From: Holothuria scabra
Lineage: Eukaryota > Echinodermata > Holothuroidea > Aspidochirotida > Holothuriidae
Assembly (NCBI GenBank): GCA_037179385.1
Contig: CM074190.1
Location: 8,829,784 to 8,893,783 of the forward strand
Reading direction: 5' to 3'
DNA length: 64,000 nucleotides
Made by a program: the position numbers and the translations under genes. This document shows, piece by piece, positions 11,301 through 21,829 of the stretch (the first letter of the stretch is position 1; each line of letters begins with the position of its first letter). A model generated the notes under the pieces. The model searched no databases. It was given only the letters and a program-made list of their open reading frames with translations, and was not told the DNA's origin.

Positions 11301-14300
11301 CATTTCATACTTTTAGTGAGAAAGATATTGTCACATGACTCTCAAGAACCAATCATGACACATGTAAGACCTATAGCACCAATCCAATGTGAGAAGCAGT
11401 CAATGAATTTACAAAAGCAACACAGTAGTTTTGAATGAAGATATTTGTTACTCCTCCTTGCTGCCCATCTTCATAGAAACAATGAAGAAGAGAGAATCAT
11501 TGCCTGGTGGTTTAGTCAATGAATCTGAAATCTCTTGTTATTGATTTATTTCAGGATTGCTGTCTCATCGTTTATCATCCATACCGCCCTCTAATTCAAT
11601 ATGTGACAGATCTAGGCCAAGAAGAGCAACTTCTTCCCTTAGCTTGGTAAGATGTAGAGATACAGGTATAGAAAGAATGGGTACTAAGTTGTTGTGTATA
11701 TCAAAAGGTGTGCAAACAGGTTGCACTCTTATACACATTCTTAGCTAAAAATTACAATGCTAGTTTATGCTGTGTGCCAGCATGGCAGTAGGGGAAGGGG
11801 GGGAGGCAAAACCTTGCTGCATCAGTTTTGGCCTATGGGGGGGGGGTCTGCACCGCTCCTGTCCCATACAACAAGTGTGCCAGGGTATGCAACACAACTG
11901 CAATGAATGAGTCAGCACTAGTGTTGACTGTCAAGTCCAATGGCATCACAACCATTCTTTTTAGAATGTGCTAGATCTATTCTGCACTCATACCAATGAT
12001 CAATTTCCTGGTTAATTCAAGGAAATACTGAAGGATGATGTAATGTACCATCTCATGTGTTGCCATATCCTGTTGTTCTGAGAAACAAAAGATTTGTAGT
12101 AAAAATGTGATATTTTCCCTTTTTAGCAAAAGTACAAACCTACTCTTTGTGAGGTAAGCCCAGATTTTTAGAGCTGTAGTGTAAATCTGAAAAATTAACA
12201 GAACCAAAATAATAATTATGAGTTGAACAATGATGTAGAGAGAATTGAAAAATTGATATAAAAGATGACCACAGTAAAATTGTGCCAGAACTTGCCTGTT
12301 CACAATTTTTTTTTTAATAGTACAATAATGCCCCATAAACTTTCATTGTAGAATTTGAATCTATAGCATTTGAGTAAAACATTATTTGGTGCAAGTCTTC
12401 CAATATCATTCCTACCATAAAATGTTGGTTTCTTTGATTTGATTATGATGATGATGGATAGTGATGATAACAAGAATGATTACCCATAATGCATTGCAGG
12501 ATGGACTTGCAGAGTCTAAATGTTAAGAAATAATGCCTCTAAAGGAGCTGAAAATTGTGTTAAGAAGGGCATTTATTTCTATGTCATGTATAAGAGGAGA
12601 GGTTAGAGGTAGGGGGCTTGCAGCTGAAATGATTTCCTTTTGAAAGTGGAATGTTTTTTCTTTTAGAAGGTAATTACAGAAAGTAAAAAAAAAAATTATT
12701 AAGAGGATGTGGAGGTTATTTTGGGGTAAAGCATATATATCCTTTTTCTTTCATATGTTTTCGTTTGGTGATTTAATTGCTATTATTCTAAGGTTTGGAT
12801 TTCCCAGAGGATTTGGTAACAAAAATTGTGAGATACCACCTCTGCCCAGAAAGGATGTTTGTATTTTTGAAATGATAGACATGTGATTTCAGGAAAACAG
12901 GAAAATCTGGAACCTAAAACAATTCATGGGGGATGCGGAAGGATAGCTTTGATAAGCAGCAACAATGGACCATATTGTGATGGATGGTTATAGAAATATA
13001 GAATGTTTATTATGTAGGAACTTTATTGCTGCAATCAAAAGTTTAACCTGGCATTCTTAGAATATGTGTGTATGAAAAACAATTGAACAATAGTCTGTTG
13101 GAGATTTGTAGCCACATGCACTCTTTAAACAGTTTAACAAACATAGCTTATGCTAGATTGTTGGGGAAGAAAATTGCTAAAGGTTAGGCAAACCATCATG
13201 ATCTCCCCCCAATTATTGTATAAAAATTGTCCGCTAAATTTTGCAAACCTTGCTAAAAAATTTGGCATGTGTATTTAATAGAGATGCAAAAAATCTTTTT
13301 TGAAGCAACATATAATTCTCAAAATTTTCCTTTTGTTCATTCTCAAAGTGTCTTTCATAATGTTTAGGGCTTCAATATTGCATGTTCAAGGTAAACCAAG
13401 CTCAGTTACTCCTAGTCAATAAAGTGACTCTAAAGAGCCAGTCATGAAACACAACAATCTACTATGTTAATGTAAGTGGTGGTGAATGCATTTCCCTTTA
13501 AGATGGGGTGTGGCTTTTAAATGAGTTGTAAGGTTTTATATTGGATTTTTTGAATAGAAAATATCCTTGGTTCCCTATTAAGACTGGTTATTACAGCCAA
13601 ATTAGAAGGTTTTTCCTCCTTGAACCAATTGTTTAGAAACTTAGCTGTAAAACCTCATCTAACGTACTAAGGTAGGTTTTTACCAATTCAGGGGGTCAGG
13701 AGGCAGGGGGTGGAGGATCAATGTTATGTAAGCTTTCTAATTTGCATTTGGCTTTTGAATGAGCAACTTTATTGACATTGTGTTAGCAATTACTATTGTG
13801 TAAAACATTACAAACAACTCTTTAAAAAACTGAAATTGAAAAAAATTACAATACTTTGATATACACAGGCCTGTCACACAGTGGAGTGGGTTATGGCTTG
13901 TCAGTTCAATTAAATATGGCTTTATTAAAGGCTGTCTATTTATTCTCAACCCAAACTTCAATTTTGTAGTAGTGTACAGAAATTCTCAATTGGTTTAGCT
14001 TTTTAAGTGACAGCAAATTAAAAAAAACAGTTGAGTACTGTAGCTCATATTAAAGAGCATGTACTGAACTGAGGGTGTTTTGATTACACATTGGGTCTTG
14101 CATACTCACTCTGAAGCAATTACTGTAACTGAATAAGGATAAGTTTAAGATAGTCGTAGTAGTAAGTTTGTAGAATTGTTACTGTCTTTGGCGGGGAGAT
14201 GTGGTTTTTAAGTCATGTCAAGTTCACCTTTCATAGATGTTTTGAGTAATAGTTGCCACCTGTGAATCTCTATTAAACTGAATAAGTATATAAGCTGCAC

Positions 14301-17300
14301 ACCTAATCTGACCCAAATTTCGTCACCTAGTTTGAAACCCACTGAGATGTGTTAATGGTGGTTGCACATACCTAAAAATCTTTTTCCCTAAAAAGATTTT
14401 TCAAATCTATTCATCAAGATAATTTTTTTACACTTTTCTTTCTCACAGGAAAATAGTCAATGACAGTCTTAGAACAGATGTATGCCTTCTGTACCCACCC
14501 TACCTTATAGCTTTAGGTAAGTTGAACCCCTTATCCTGCAAGAAAAAAAAAATCATAAGTATGTCGTATGACTCAGCTAACAAAAAGAAAAGCTAGGGCT
14601 GATAAGATGCTTTGAAAATCACTAAGTCAGAAATTTTCCATATGTGACACCAGATCATTTAGTGATGAAGGCAACTACAGTGCTATTTTCATAAATTTTC
14701 TATCATGAAGTTCCAAATTATCTCTCATATAAGCTCTTAATTTTGAAAGATTTGTCTAAAAAATGACAACAAAGTTTTAAAAACTGTTGAAATTTTGTTG
14801 GAGAGCCTCCAATTCCATCGATACTTTTGTAGCAACAATCTTCAGTCACTTTGCAATCTCAAATTTGCTAATAGGAAGTGCAGATTCTTCAATAATCCCT
14901 CAACTTTTCAAATCTCCGCACAGGAAACCCCAAATCCAAAATTTTCTTCAATAAAGGATCCATATTTTCACATGTTTGTTTTATAGGGAGGGCAAGACTT
15001 TGGGCCTGCTCAATGTACCACAAATTGTGTCCCTAATACAGTGTTGTTCACTCTAAAGAATCAGAAAATTTGGGTGCTCCCCCTCTCTCCCCCCCCCCAG
15101 GATGAAAGTCTAGCTATGCCACTGGCCTCCAGAGTCTCTTTCCCCTTCTTCTTAAAGTGGGGACTTGCCTTGTTCTGAGTTTGTTGGTTATAGTCCAGAA
15201 TTAGTAATAACTGAAGGAAATTAGGCACAGTATCCCTTTCTTTTTGTGGAAAATGACTTCTCTTTTTTTACCAACTTTTTGCCAGTAGAAGTTTTATGTA
15301 GAATCTTTTTGTTTTCTTCAAATACAGCATGTCTTCACATGGCTTGTGTCATATCTCAGAAGGACACAAAACATTGGTTTGCAGAGCTTAATGTTGACTT
15401 GGATAAGGTGAGAGAAATTTATTTGTTGCTCCCTTCATTGATGTCAGTATAAAAAAATGTAGCTTTGATCCAAATGGATTGCAAAATGTGGCATCATTTA
15501 TGGTTGTGCAACAGTTATCGGAAAAGCTTTCCCTACCTTGACCTGAAATTAACTAGCCAACTGAAAAATTAAGTTTGATCTTTGTACTTCCCATATGGTT
15601 GAACCAGGGAGTCACAAAGTAGTAGTGTTATCAAAATCTGGATACTATTAAGGTGCGGGTGACTTCAATACTTTTGTAACCAAGTATCTGGAGTCCTAAT
15701 GGTCACAACTTTGAGTAGAATAGTGATTCCTGATGAATTTGGAACTCCTTAAACAATGCCATACCAAGCGAAAGAGGACAGGGACTCATACCAACAGGCT
15801 GTAGATATGTAGCCTTCCATTGAGGGTCAATACATGTGTAGGCATACTCAACCTGTCTCTCAATGGCAGCAGTGTGAAGGTAACATTATTAGAAAATTGG
15901 AGTGACCAAATTATGATAAAAGACTGTGAACGGAAAAAAAAGCAATCATAAATGCCAGTTGTATTGCAATAATAAGCAAGGACAAATCACACTAAAATTA
16001 TTTGCAAATATATTTAACATTATTGAAAATTGATGGGTGCTAACTTCTAGTTGTGAAGTCACTGAGAACTTTCTATAATCATTTTAGGTTCCATCGTTCC
16101 ACTTGCATTATAGATGGAAATTTGTTGAATGCAAGACATATTAAAACTATTTACACTTTAACCACCCAACCCACAAAAACATCTTTTTGCTACCTTAAAT
16201 AATGTATCATTAAAGTATAATTCATTGAGCCTTTGAGGATATAATAATATGAAGCTCCCTTAAGCTATGATTTAATTTTTAAAGCAGATTTTTTTGGTTA
16301 AGTAGGTCAGGTGGATATTAGTAATAGATTACTGTAAAAGACTTGAAGAAAATTTGAAATTGTTCAGTGGATTTTAAAAATATGTCTCTTGATATTATTA
16401 TGCTTGTACTGAAAGGAACTATTTAGCAGAATTTTGTGCAAGTTGCATTGAAGCAGTGTGTGGTCTAATGTGGAGTTAGAGGCATTGATATGTGACCTTA
16501 CATTTGAATGAAGAATTGTAAACTCAATTACAGAGTCACAACTTTTGGCCTGAGAAATCAAGTAATGACTAAAATTTCCCTTGATCTTTTGACTCCTGGG
16601 TATTTTAGGGTCGGTACCTCTAAAATCATGCATTGAAATCTAATTTTGGGGTTGACCTCTACGGTTTTAGTGCAGTTATTTGATTCCTTGTCTTAGGTTG
16701 GAGGAATCTGTGTAATGTTGATGTTATACTGTGTACATGTGTGTAGGTGTTAATGTGTAAGTGTCACGGCTAGTGAACAGCATCCCACAGAGGGAAAAAC
16801 CAGTGCACCTCATCCCAGTATGGTGCTGTACAGTGCTTGATAATGAACTGGAGAAGTATATCAAGTTTGGTGGACGTCAAAGATTACTGAGGTTTTGTGG
16901 CCGGCTGGACTTGAACCAATAGGTTGGAAACTGGGCTGTAAAACCCCATCTAACTAATGACTAACTATTAAACTCAATAGTGTTTGGTGGAGGTCAAAGC
17001 TCATTTTAAGTCACTGAAGGTAATAAAAAAATGAAATCATTAAGAACGAGGGGGCACGTGCCCCCTACAGCAAAGTTGTGCCCCCCATCCCATTGCAATC
17101 TGCCCCGCTTAACATGTTGTGAGCATGTGCACTTACACAGCAAAGTTGTGCCTCTCCAGGTGCCCCCCATCCTTTTGCAATCTGCCCCGCTCAACATCTT
17201 GTGAGCATGTGCACTTACATTTTATCTGCTGAAATGATGTAAGTGGCCAATTTCTTCCGGGGGGGGGGGCACGAGGGGGCACATGCCCCCCATCCCATTG

Positions 17301-20300
17301 CAATCTGCCCTGCACAACATGTTGTGAGCATGCACACTTTCATTTTATCTGCTGAAATGATGAAAGGTGAGTGGCCAATTTCTTCGAACTACGGACAGCC
17401 TTTCACTTGCCCTCCCTGTTCTCGCTTCGTGGCACTGTATGCATACACCGATAACTAAGAATGCACTAATAAGCCCCGTGTGTATACTTTGTAGAAAACT
17501 ATGCTGCAGTCTCACAAAATCATGGTGAGTCAGGTCAAAATGCTTATTGCAGCTTCGGTATACATGTGCACTCAATCGTGCTTGGGGGCTCTTTGTGTGT
17601 TAAGTCTCATCTAGCTCCCAAAACCCTCTCAATGTGAGACATGAATGCAACATGAATACTGTCAAAAGTTTACAAACTTGTCCATTTTCAAAGAGGAGTC
17701 TTGAAGAAAAATTGGAAATCAAACAATGAGGACCACATAGGCCGCACATACTGTCTGTATCATCTTCACGTAGGTTTTCACCCAGCTGGTACACTAAGTA
17801 CGAATGATGATAGGTTAAATGCTTTAGCTATGCTACCAATTGAAAAGAAGTTCATAAGAGAAAATTCAAATTTTAATCAAAGTGTAATTGAAATGTTTGC
17901 TCATCTCAAAGAAAGACGAATGCATTGTCATAGCCACGGGAACCTCGAGCCAGTTGTAAGACTAAATTCAATGAAATAATGGTGAAGTTTGCAGTCAATT
18001 TAATGCTCATCAAATGCCATGTGAAGGCAGGGGCAGGGAAATGCTTCGTTCTATAACCCCAATTTGGAAATATTGCGGAGCTCCCAGGGGCTTTGCCCTC
18101 TGGACCAGCACCGGGGCTTTTCCCTTGGACCCCACCAGGGGCCCTAAGGCAGGCGCCTGGACCCCACACCGTAGGTGGGAGTGCTTCGCCCTCTCATGGC
18201 GCTTCGGGCCCCGTTGCGGTTTATTCCCACCAATACCAATTTGCCCCTAAATGTATTTAGACCACAAGCCGCCACTGGCTGTCAGTCAGACTCAACAAAA
18301 TATAGTTCTGATAGTGTCACCAATAGTTATCCCTGAGTTATATGTTGTGCCCCCCTATAAAAAGTCTGTGCCCCCCCCCCCAGTGCCCCCCTGGTGAAAA
18401 AATCCTGGTTACACCACTGATGCAGGGTATCATGTCTTTGACCCATACTTTATTCACATATCAGTTGCACACATGGAATGCAGACCTACCCAAAGACAAT
18501 GAGTGGTTCTCTTTGATTATTGTTTTGCAGGTGTTAGAGATAACACAACAGATATTAAAGTTGTATGATCTTTGGAAAAACTATGATGAGAGAGAAGAAA
18601 TAGCTGGCATTTTGGAAAAAGTCCCAAAGCCTCAATTGACTCCACCTGGAGGGTAAGTAGCTAATATTCAAAAGACTCTATTTTTAGACCTATATTATCC
18701 AGAGTGTTAAAACATGAACTTGGCTCTAATTTGGTCTCAGTAGATCCTTTTCTTGAAAGCAGTTACAAAGAATTGTGGGATACCATTTTGATATGCATCA
18801 TTTTTGTAAATGACAATCTACTTTACCCATCTTTACCCCCTTAGGGCAAGGAGAACCTCTCTGGGTAACCTCTGGCAGAGGTCACCTGGAGTCCCTGTGC
18901 TATTAAAGCTTGACAGGGACTTACTGTGGGTAAGTGGGATTACAAAGTGTAAGTAGGAGGTAACTATAGGGGCCTGTAGATTCCCAAACCAGAAAATATT
19001 AGGAATTTTACTGCTGCAAAACATAATGCATGCCAACATTCTATTCCACAATTCTCTGTAATAACTATTTTAAAAGGTTCAGCATGTATGAAATTAATGT
19101 GGATCAAGATGATGCCTGTAGTCATTGAAAACTTTAAAAAGATGTATATCATGCTTTCATGGAAGACTTGCATAAAATTTGTAGTCCCCTCACTTTTCAC
19201 AGAAATGCTTTTAATAAAATAATGTAAACATTTTGTTCCCATTTAAAGGACTATGAATTTTAGGTTTTTATAGCACAGTCTTAAAATAAACTTATGAAAA
19301 TCTGTGGTCATAGTAAAAGTAGCAGTTGATGCAACAAATAATTTATCAAATTATATCATGAAATGTATAATTCATTGTTGCATACCTCAAGCCATGTGTA
19401 AAATTGACTGTGTACTATAGTACAAAACATTTTGTCATTTGTTGAATGTAAACATGGTTGTTCGTTCGTATTTCGTATTTTTGGTATGAAACTACTTCTG
19501 CATATGAAATAAAAATTCAGATATGGTAATACAGTCTTCACAATATAAACAAAATCATGAAAATGACTTGAAAGCTAGTTAAAAAAGGGCATTTGGGATA
19601 AATTATGTAAAAGTGGCTCATTGAGTTGGTTCATGAAATTCAACAGATTTCTTTAAACCTGTTAAGTTTTCTTCACATACCAATGACAAATGGTCAAACT
19701 TAGACTATCCCCATATTTTATACTCAAATGTTTTGTCAATGAGTACTTAACCCCAGTTGAATTCTGTTTTCAAAAATTTGTGACCAGACACTTTATCAAA
19801 TTAAGCACAAAACCATAGCAAGTCAGGACACCACAATATTAAAAAATTTTACCTTTTTCTGTAAATACTGGATGTGGAACACGACTTATTAAGCATTGTC
19901 ATGTGTTAGTGACCCTTTAACACTCTCATTGAATTATTGATATCAACCCAATGAGCCACTTTAAAGGCGGTCAGTTCTCGACCCAAAGTAAGACTTTGGT
20001 AGTAGTATTTGGAAATTCTCAATTGTCACAACTCTTTGATTGACCGCAAATTAAAAAAAAAAAAAAACAGAGTACTGTAGCTCATATTAAAGTCCATGTA
20101 CAATGAGTGCTCTAATTACACATTAGGTCTTCTATAATCACCATGAATCAATACGCTGAGATTGTGTTTGGTTGAGGGAGGGGCTTTAGACAGCTGTGGG
20201 AGGGGCTTAAGTAACTAGGTAAGGAGAACTGAACTGTCTGGGGTGAGAAAGTTTGGCCTTAAGTATAATAATTGAGCAAAAAGAAACTTGCTTCTCCATG

Positions 20301-21658
20301 AAATAGATTTATCAAGTCCATTAGAAGAGAAATGCTGTTCAGAAATGAAATATAATTCATATTTTCTGCTGTTTTCATTGATCTTTTGATAAAATTTCTG
20401 ATCATTTTGTTTGCAATTTTTGCCAGCTTGATGGCTAGTCTATTTGGACCAAATTTGACCACTTTTCTTATTTTTACAAATCTGAAGGTTGGGGAACTTT
20501 TATTTCAAGATATAGACCAACCTGTCATCATATATTTCTTCTTTTTCCTCAGCCACCGGTAAATGCAACCGGTAAAAGCCAATTTTATTTTTCCCTTTTT
20601 TTATATTTCATCTTTATTATTAGTTCCTCCACTTCCTTCTATAAGATCAAACTGTAAATAATTCTCAAAATAACAAAATATGTAGATATGTGTTGATGTA
20701 TCCAGGGCTGTAGTCTGGGGAAAAAACTATGGGGGAGGGGGCAGATCAAACACACTGCCTATTTAAAGTGCTCCTATCATTGGCACATAGTTTATGTGTA
20801 ATTTGAACATCTCAATGGACAGTTGCTTTCCAACACCCCCTCTCCCTCCCTGCAGGCTACTGTTCTGTGTATCATGTGATAGTAATGTCCACTCTTAATA
20901 AAAAGAAACGACCAATACTGATCATTCTGCACCTCATATTGAAATAACTACAGCCCCCTCTATGTGTTGTAATCGATACATCATCACCCCTCATTACTTA
21001 AGGTGCACTGTACTGGTTCAATCCTCACATTAATGTTGTCATTTAAAGCTGTTTTAAAGCCTCATTAATCTAATTGATTCAATGCTTAGTTCCCAAACTT
21101 AGCCAGTGGTTTCAATTATTGCAATCTTCTAGTTGAAAGCCTCTCTGTTCTTAACTACTTTCCATTGGCATAGCCATCTGGTTAATGTTAGAGACATGGT
21201 GTATATCCATTAGGCAAAGTTAAATTTCAATTTGTCTTGTGAAAATGACATTGTTGAACCTCAAACTGTGGTGATCCAATTCAAAAGATGAATACGGTTG
21301 ATTTCTTGCAGACCACTTTGACCTTTTCACCAAAATAATACTTATTAGACAAGAATGTTACAGTTTTAAAAAAAAAAAAAACTCTTGAGTGCCTCAGGGG
21401 CTTCCATATTGCAGGCAGAAAATATCAGGCCTTGTAGAATTGCTGTCTGTATTTTAAACAGAATAGAGAAAATTGTGATACATTTTACTGGAATATCACA
21501 GAAGAGGCAAAGTAATTAGGAATTAATGTGTTTTCAATGACAAATTTGCCTGAAGTAGAATTTTTGCCTTCATTACTGTTTTCAAATTTTAGAATTTGTC
21601 ATTTTGTTGCATCAGGAAAATCCTGATGCTTTGTTTTCTGTCTTTTTTTAGTGGTTGA
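5318..21658 (+). CDS. CCNC: Cyclin C, C-terminal half (split gene, 5' partial)
   Basis: Cyclin C is the partner of CDK8/CDK19 in the kinase module of the Mediator complex; it acts in the nucleus on RNA polymerase II transcription and, in some organisms, at mitochondria under stress. The spliced exons 5318-5373, 8440-8475, 11555-11646, 14449-14516, 15328-15407 and 18531-18652 read as one uninterrupted frame collinear with human cyclin C residues ~116-262. Recognisable blocks in order are ILECEFYLLEL, DCCLIVYHPYRPL, LLPLAW, RTDVCLLYPP, WFAELNVDLDK and LKLYDLWKNYDERE. They cover the end of the first cyclin box and the whole second one. All junctions have AG/GT borders and agree in phase. A seventh exon at 21652 probably adds only Gly-Gly-stop. 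Exons for the first ~115 residues were not found in 1-5317 and presumably lie left of the window. Identification is very secure; the 3' end is less so. Confidence 0.96.
5478..6020 (+). repeat. AGGTCA-bearing tandem repeat element (family E), copy 1
   Basis: It starts with a ccttgcggtagcaatgg-like head and a (GT)n stretch, followed by degenerate units. Each unit has an acacgatat... part, a tattgtttttggtg... part and an AGGTCA-rich part. It includes the perfect direct repeat AGGTCAAAGGTCA at 5916-5928 and a one-mismatch form at 5664-5676. Related copies: 9222-9790, 16674-17030 (partial), 60830-61305 (minus). Confidence 0.75.
6021..7869. other. Cyclin C intron, no feature recognised
   Basis: AT-rich intron sequence between two cyclin C exons. 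No inverted-repeat ends, SINE or exon was seen. Confidence 0.45.
7870..8018. repeat. Minisatellite, about seven ~22-bp units
   Basis: Tandem units of the form taccctaactttgtctcata run through the interval with small substitutions (tcccaaag, tctcatag, tctcatat). The cyclin C microexon lies about 420 bases further on. Confidence 0.9.
8440..8475 (+). CDS. CCNC: Cyclin C exon b, 36-bp microexon
   Basis: A 12-codon exon reading ILECEFYLLELL lies between the acceptor atcactcag and the donor gtaagt. It is nearly identical to ILECEFYLLELM of human cyclin C, phase 0 on both sides. It is too short to be found by ORF scanning; only the protein match and splice signals reveal it. Confidence 0.95.
8678..9022 (+). 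mobile_element. Family A MITE, copy 1
   Basis: Its ~20-bp inverted ends are ggggctcattaagttgatat and the complement of aaccaactcaatgagctgc. The interior holds catgacaatgcttatagtaa and tggtcacaaattttaaaaaa, shared with the copies at 19609-19972, 38276-38637 and 62735-63089. It has no coding capacity and lies in a cyclin C intron. Confidence 0.8.
9222..9790 (+). repeat. AGGTCA-bearing tandem repeat element (family E), copy 2
   Basis: It has a stem-loop-like head (gattccatgcc...ggcaaggaatc), a (GT)n stretch, then three to four ~150-bp units beginning near cgtaaacacgatatcttaag. Units contain cttttcatatttgg, ttggtagaggtc and aggtcatttgaggtcacc. Perfect AGGTCAAAGGTCA occurs at 9409-9421 and 9721-9733. 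Confidence 0.85.
10279..10370 (-). mobile_element. 3' tail of a non-LTR retrotransposon
   Basis: On the minus strand a gattt-ggtgctatataagttca segment is followed by a TTATT-rich, triplet-repeat tail. This is the typical 3' end of CR1/RTE-like elements (short stem followed by a microsatellite). The match is short, so the clade is not assigned. Confidence 0.5.
10905..11425. mobile_element. Two adjacent family F MITE-like copies
   Basis: Two degenerate copies sit head to tail, about 10905-11155 and 11152-11425. Shared landmarks are catgatat...attgca..attcaag, a pattern aaccaatcaattactccttg, and tctcaagaaccaatcatgac. The better-bounded relatives at 25677-25945 and 53389-53652 end in gactgctctttacctttaa. 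Confidence 0.55.
11555..11646 (+). CDS. CCNC: Cyclin C exon c
   Basis: The acceptor ttatttcag is followed by 30 codons plus two bases: DCCLIVYHPYRPLIQYV, then TDLGQEEQLLPLAW with the Trp codon split TG|G at the donor gtaaga. It matches human cyclin C residues ~147-177, including the highly conserved VYHPYRPL block. Confidence 0.96.
11750..13305. other. Cyclin C intron, no feature recognised
   Basis: Mostly AT-rich unique sequence. A short G-run patch (11795-11850) resembles the scraps next to SINE-like repeats elsewhere. Nothing codes. Confidence 0.4.
13310..13530. repeat. Family F fragment
   Basis: It contains tctttcataatgtttagggc, attgcatgttcaaggtaaac and agagccagtcatgaaac, the same order of motifs as in the other family F copies, without clear ends. 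Confidence 0.5.
13944..14205 (+). mobile_element. Family C MITE, copy 1
   Basis: It begins ctcaacccaaacttcaattt and ends near ctttggcggggagatgtgg; the ends are degraded inverted repeats of the family. The interior shows the family landmarks aattctcaattggtttagct, gtgacagcaaattaaaaaaa, ctgtagctcatattaaagag and ttgggtcttgcatactcac. Confidence 0.75.
14449..14516 (+). CDS. CCNC: Cyclin C exon d
   Basis: After the acceptor tttctcacag the first base completes the split Trp codon, then KIVNDSLRTDVCLLYPPYL continues to IAL and one base of the next Ala codon; the donor is gtaagt. It corresponds to RIVNDTYRTDLCLLYPPFM of the human protein, in the second cyclin box. Confidence 0.96.
15328..15407 (+). 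CDS. CCNC: Cyclin C exon e
   Basis: The acceptor caaatacag is followed by two bases completing Ala, then CLHMACVISQKDTKHWFAEL and NVDLDK, ending in phase 0 at gtgaga. It aligns without gaps to CLHVACVVQQKDARQWFAEL and SVDMEK of human cyclin C. Confidence 0.96.
15408..16673. other. Cyclin C intron, no feature recognised
   Basis: AT-rich intron sequence after exon e; no repeats with clear ends or coding segments were seen. Confidence 0.4.
16674..17030 (+). repeat. Family E fragment interrupted by a family D SINE tail
   Basis: It opens with gattccttgtcttaggttgg and a GT-rich stretch and ends in ggtggaggtcaaagctcat, both family E. Between these, 16900-16980 holds the end of the tRNA-type SINE, ggaaactgggctgtaaaacc followed by ccatctaacta. 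The SINE seems to have inserted into the family E copy. Confidence 0.55.
17044..17345. repeat. Three-fold ~100-bp tandem duplication with G/C runs
   Basis: A block reading gggggcacgtgccccc, ccatcccattgcaatctgcc, acatgttgtgagcatgtgca and tttatctgctgaaatgat recurs with variations at about 17048, 17155 and 17272. The blocks are imperfect, with one shortened. Confidence 0.8.
17701..17979 (+). pseudogene. hAT-family transposase C-terminal remnant
   Basis: The frame from about 17800 reads DRLNALAMLPIEKKFIREN, then FNQSVIEMFAHLKERRM. This is the conserved tail of the hAT C-terminal dimerisation domain in ZMYM1/ZNF862-like transposases (typically RLNxLAxLSIExE...). The active form is nuclear and cuts and joins transposon ends. 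Here only the last ~45 recognisable codons survive, without the catalytic DDE region or the N-terminal zinc finger, inside a cyclin C intron. It could instead be an exapted exon, but no splice sites support that. Confidence 0.7.
18030..18420. repeat. GC-rich repeat scraps
   Basis: Sequence such as ctcccaggggctttgccctc, ccaggggccctaaggcaggc and gtgcttcgccctctcatggc is far more GC-rich than the surroundings and recurs at 4000-4140. A run of C-tracts (18345-18400) follows, ending in ctggttacaccactgatgca. It looks like a decayed repeat, not an exon. Confidence 0.55.
18531..18652 (+). CDS. CCNC: Cyclin C exon f, end of second cyclin box
   Basis: The acceptor ttgttttgcag leads into VLEITQQILKLYDLWKNYDE, then REEIAGILEKVPKPQLTPPG and two bases of the next codon; the donor is gtaagt. 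It aligns with ILEIIRVILKLYEQWKNFDE and REMATILSKMPKP-like sequence of human cyclin C. If the intron were retained, the frame would stop at once (GGG TAA), so the natural C terminus depends on the next exon. Confidence 0.95.
18742..19075. mobile_element. Family B MITE, copy 3, apparently split by an insertion
   Basis: The left arm gttacaaagaattgtgggat and the right arm attccacaattctctgtaat are inverted as in the family B elements, but they are ~250 bases apart instead of ~60. The extra middle sequence (about 18830-19015) is unrelated to the other copies. Confidence 0.55.
19609..19972 (-). mobile_element. Family A MITE, copy 2
   Basis: Inverted ends aagtggctcattgagttggt and tcaacccaatgagccactt; the orientation is opposite to copy 1. 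The bases next to the ends read TAA on both sides, a possible 3-bp target duplication as in PIF/Harbinger elements. Confidence 0.8.
19979..20259 (+). mobile_element. Family C MITE, copy 2
   Basis: It starts seven bases after family A copy 2. Landmarks are aattctcaattgtcacaact, gaccgcaaattaaaaaaaaa, ctgtagctcatattaaagtc, gggaggggcttaagtaacta and the end ctgtctggggtgagaaagtt. Confidence 0.75.
20260..21651. other. Last cyclin C intron, no further repeats recognised
   Basis: AT-rich sequence with a strong-looking splice acceptor at 20554 that gives only a three-residue extension of cyclin C. No other feature was seen. Confidence 0.4.
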
Positions 21659-21820
21659 TCTATGTCTTTGCTATAATCTTGGCGCTCTTAACTTTTTTGG
21701 ATATGTTCCCAGCTCTGTAGAAGTGGACTGAAGTAGAAATAATTGATGTTATGTAAAGTTTGGTCTGCAATGTAAATCAGGTTCTTTTGAAATTGTTTCA
21801 ATAAAAAGTCCTTCCCCATT
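21652..21820 (+). CDS. CCNC: Probable last exon of cyclin C: stop codon and 3' UTR
   Basis: A strong acceptor (tgtctttttttag) ends at 21651. Joined to the phase-2 end of the previous exon it gives Gly, Gly and TGA at 21656-21658, so the protein would end in ...TPPGGG. A 3' UTR of about 160 bases follows, with a canonical AATAAA at 21800-21805. This would make the tail shorter than the human one, which has about 20 more residues of poorly conserved Ser/Asn-rich sequence. An alternative acceptor at 20554 (tttttcctcag) would give Gly-His-Arg-stop. I prefer 21652 because of its poly(A) signal, but no sequence conservation decides it. Confidence 0.5.
21800..21805 (+). terminator. AATAAA polyadenylation signal, probable for cyclin C
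   Basis: A canonical hexamer sits about 145 bases after the proposed stop codon, followed by a T-containing stretch. Its position is as expected for the 3' end of the cyclin C transcript. AATAAA also occurs by chance in AT-rich DNA, so the assignment depends on the last-exon call. Confidence 0.45.
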
Positions 21821-21829
21821 AGAAAATCT

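Noticed and set aside
20554..20566. Last cyclin C exon starting after tttttcctcag
   Set aside because: The acceptor is strong, but it gives only Gly-His-Arg-stop with no nearby AATAAA; the 21652 exon has a poly(A) signal at the right distance. Kept only as an alternative.
21652..21719. A C-terminal transmembrane exon in the frame WLIYVFAIILALLTFLDMFP
   Set aside because: This frame needs a phase-0 upstream exon; the cyclin C exon before it ends in phase 2 and reads into a stop instead. Read as 3' UTR.
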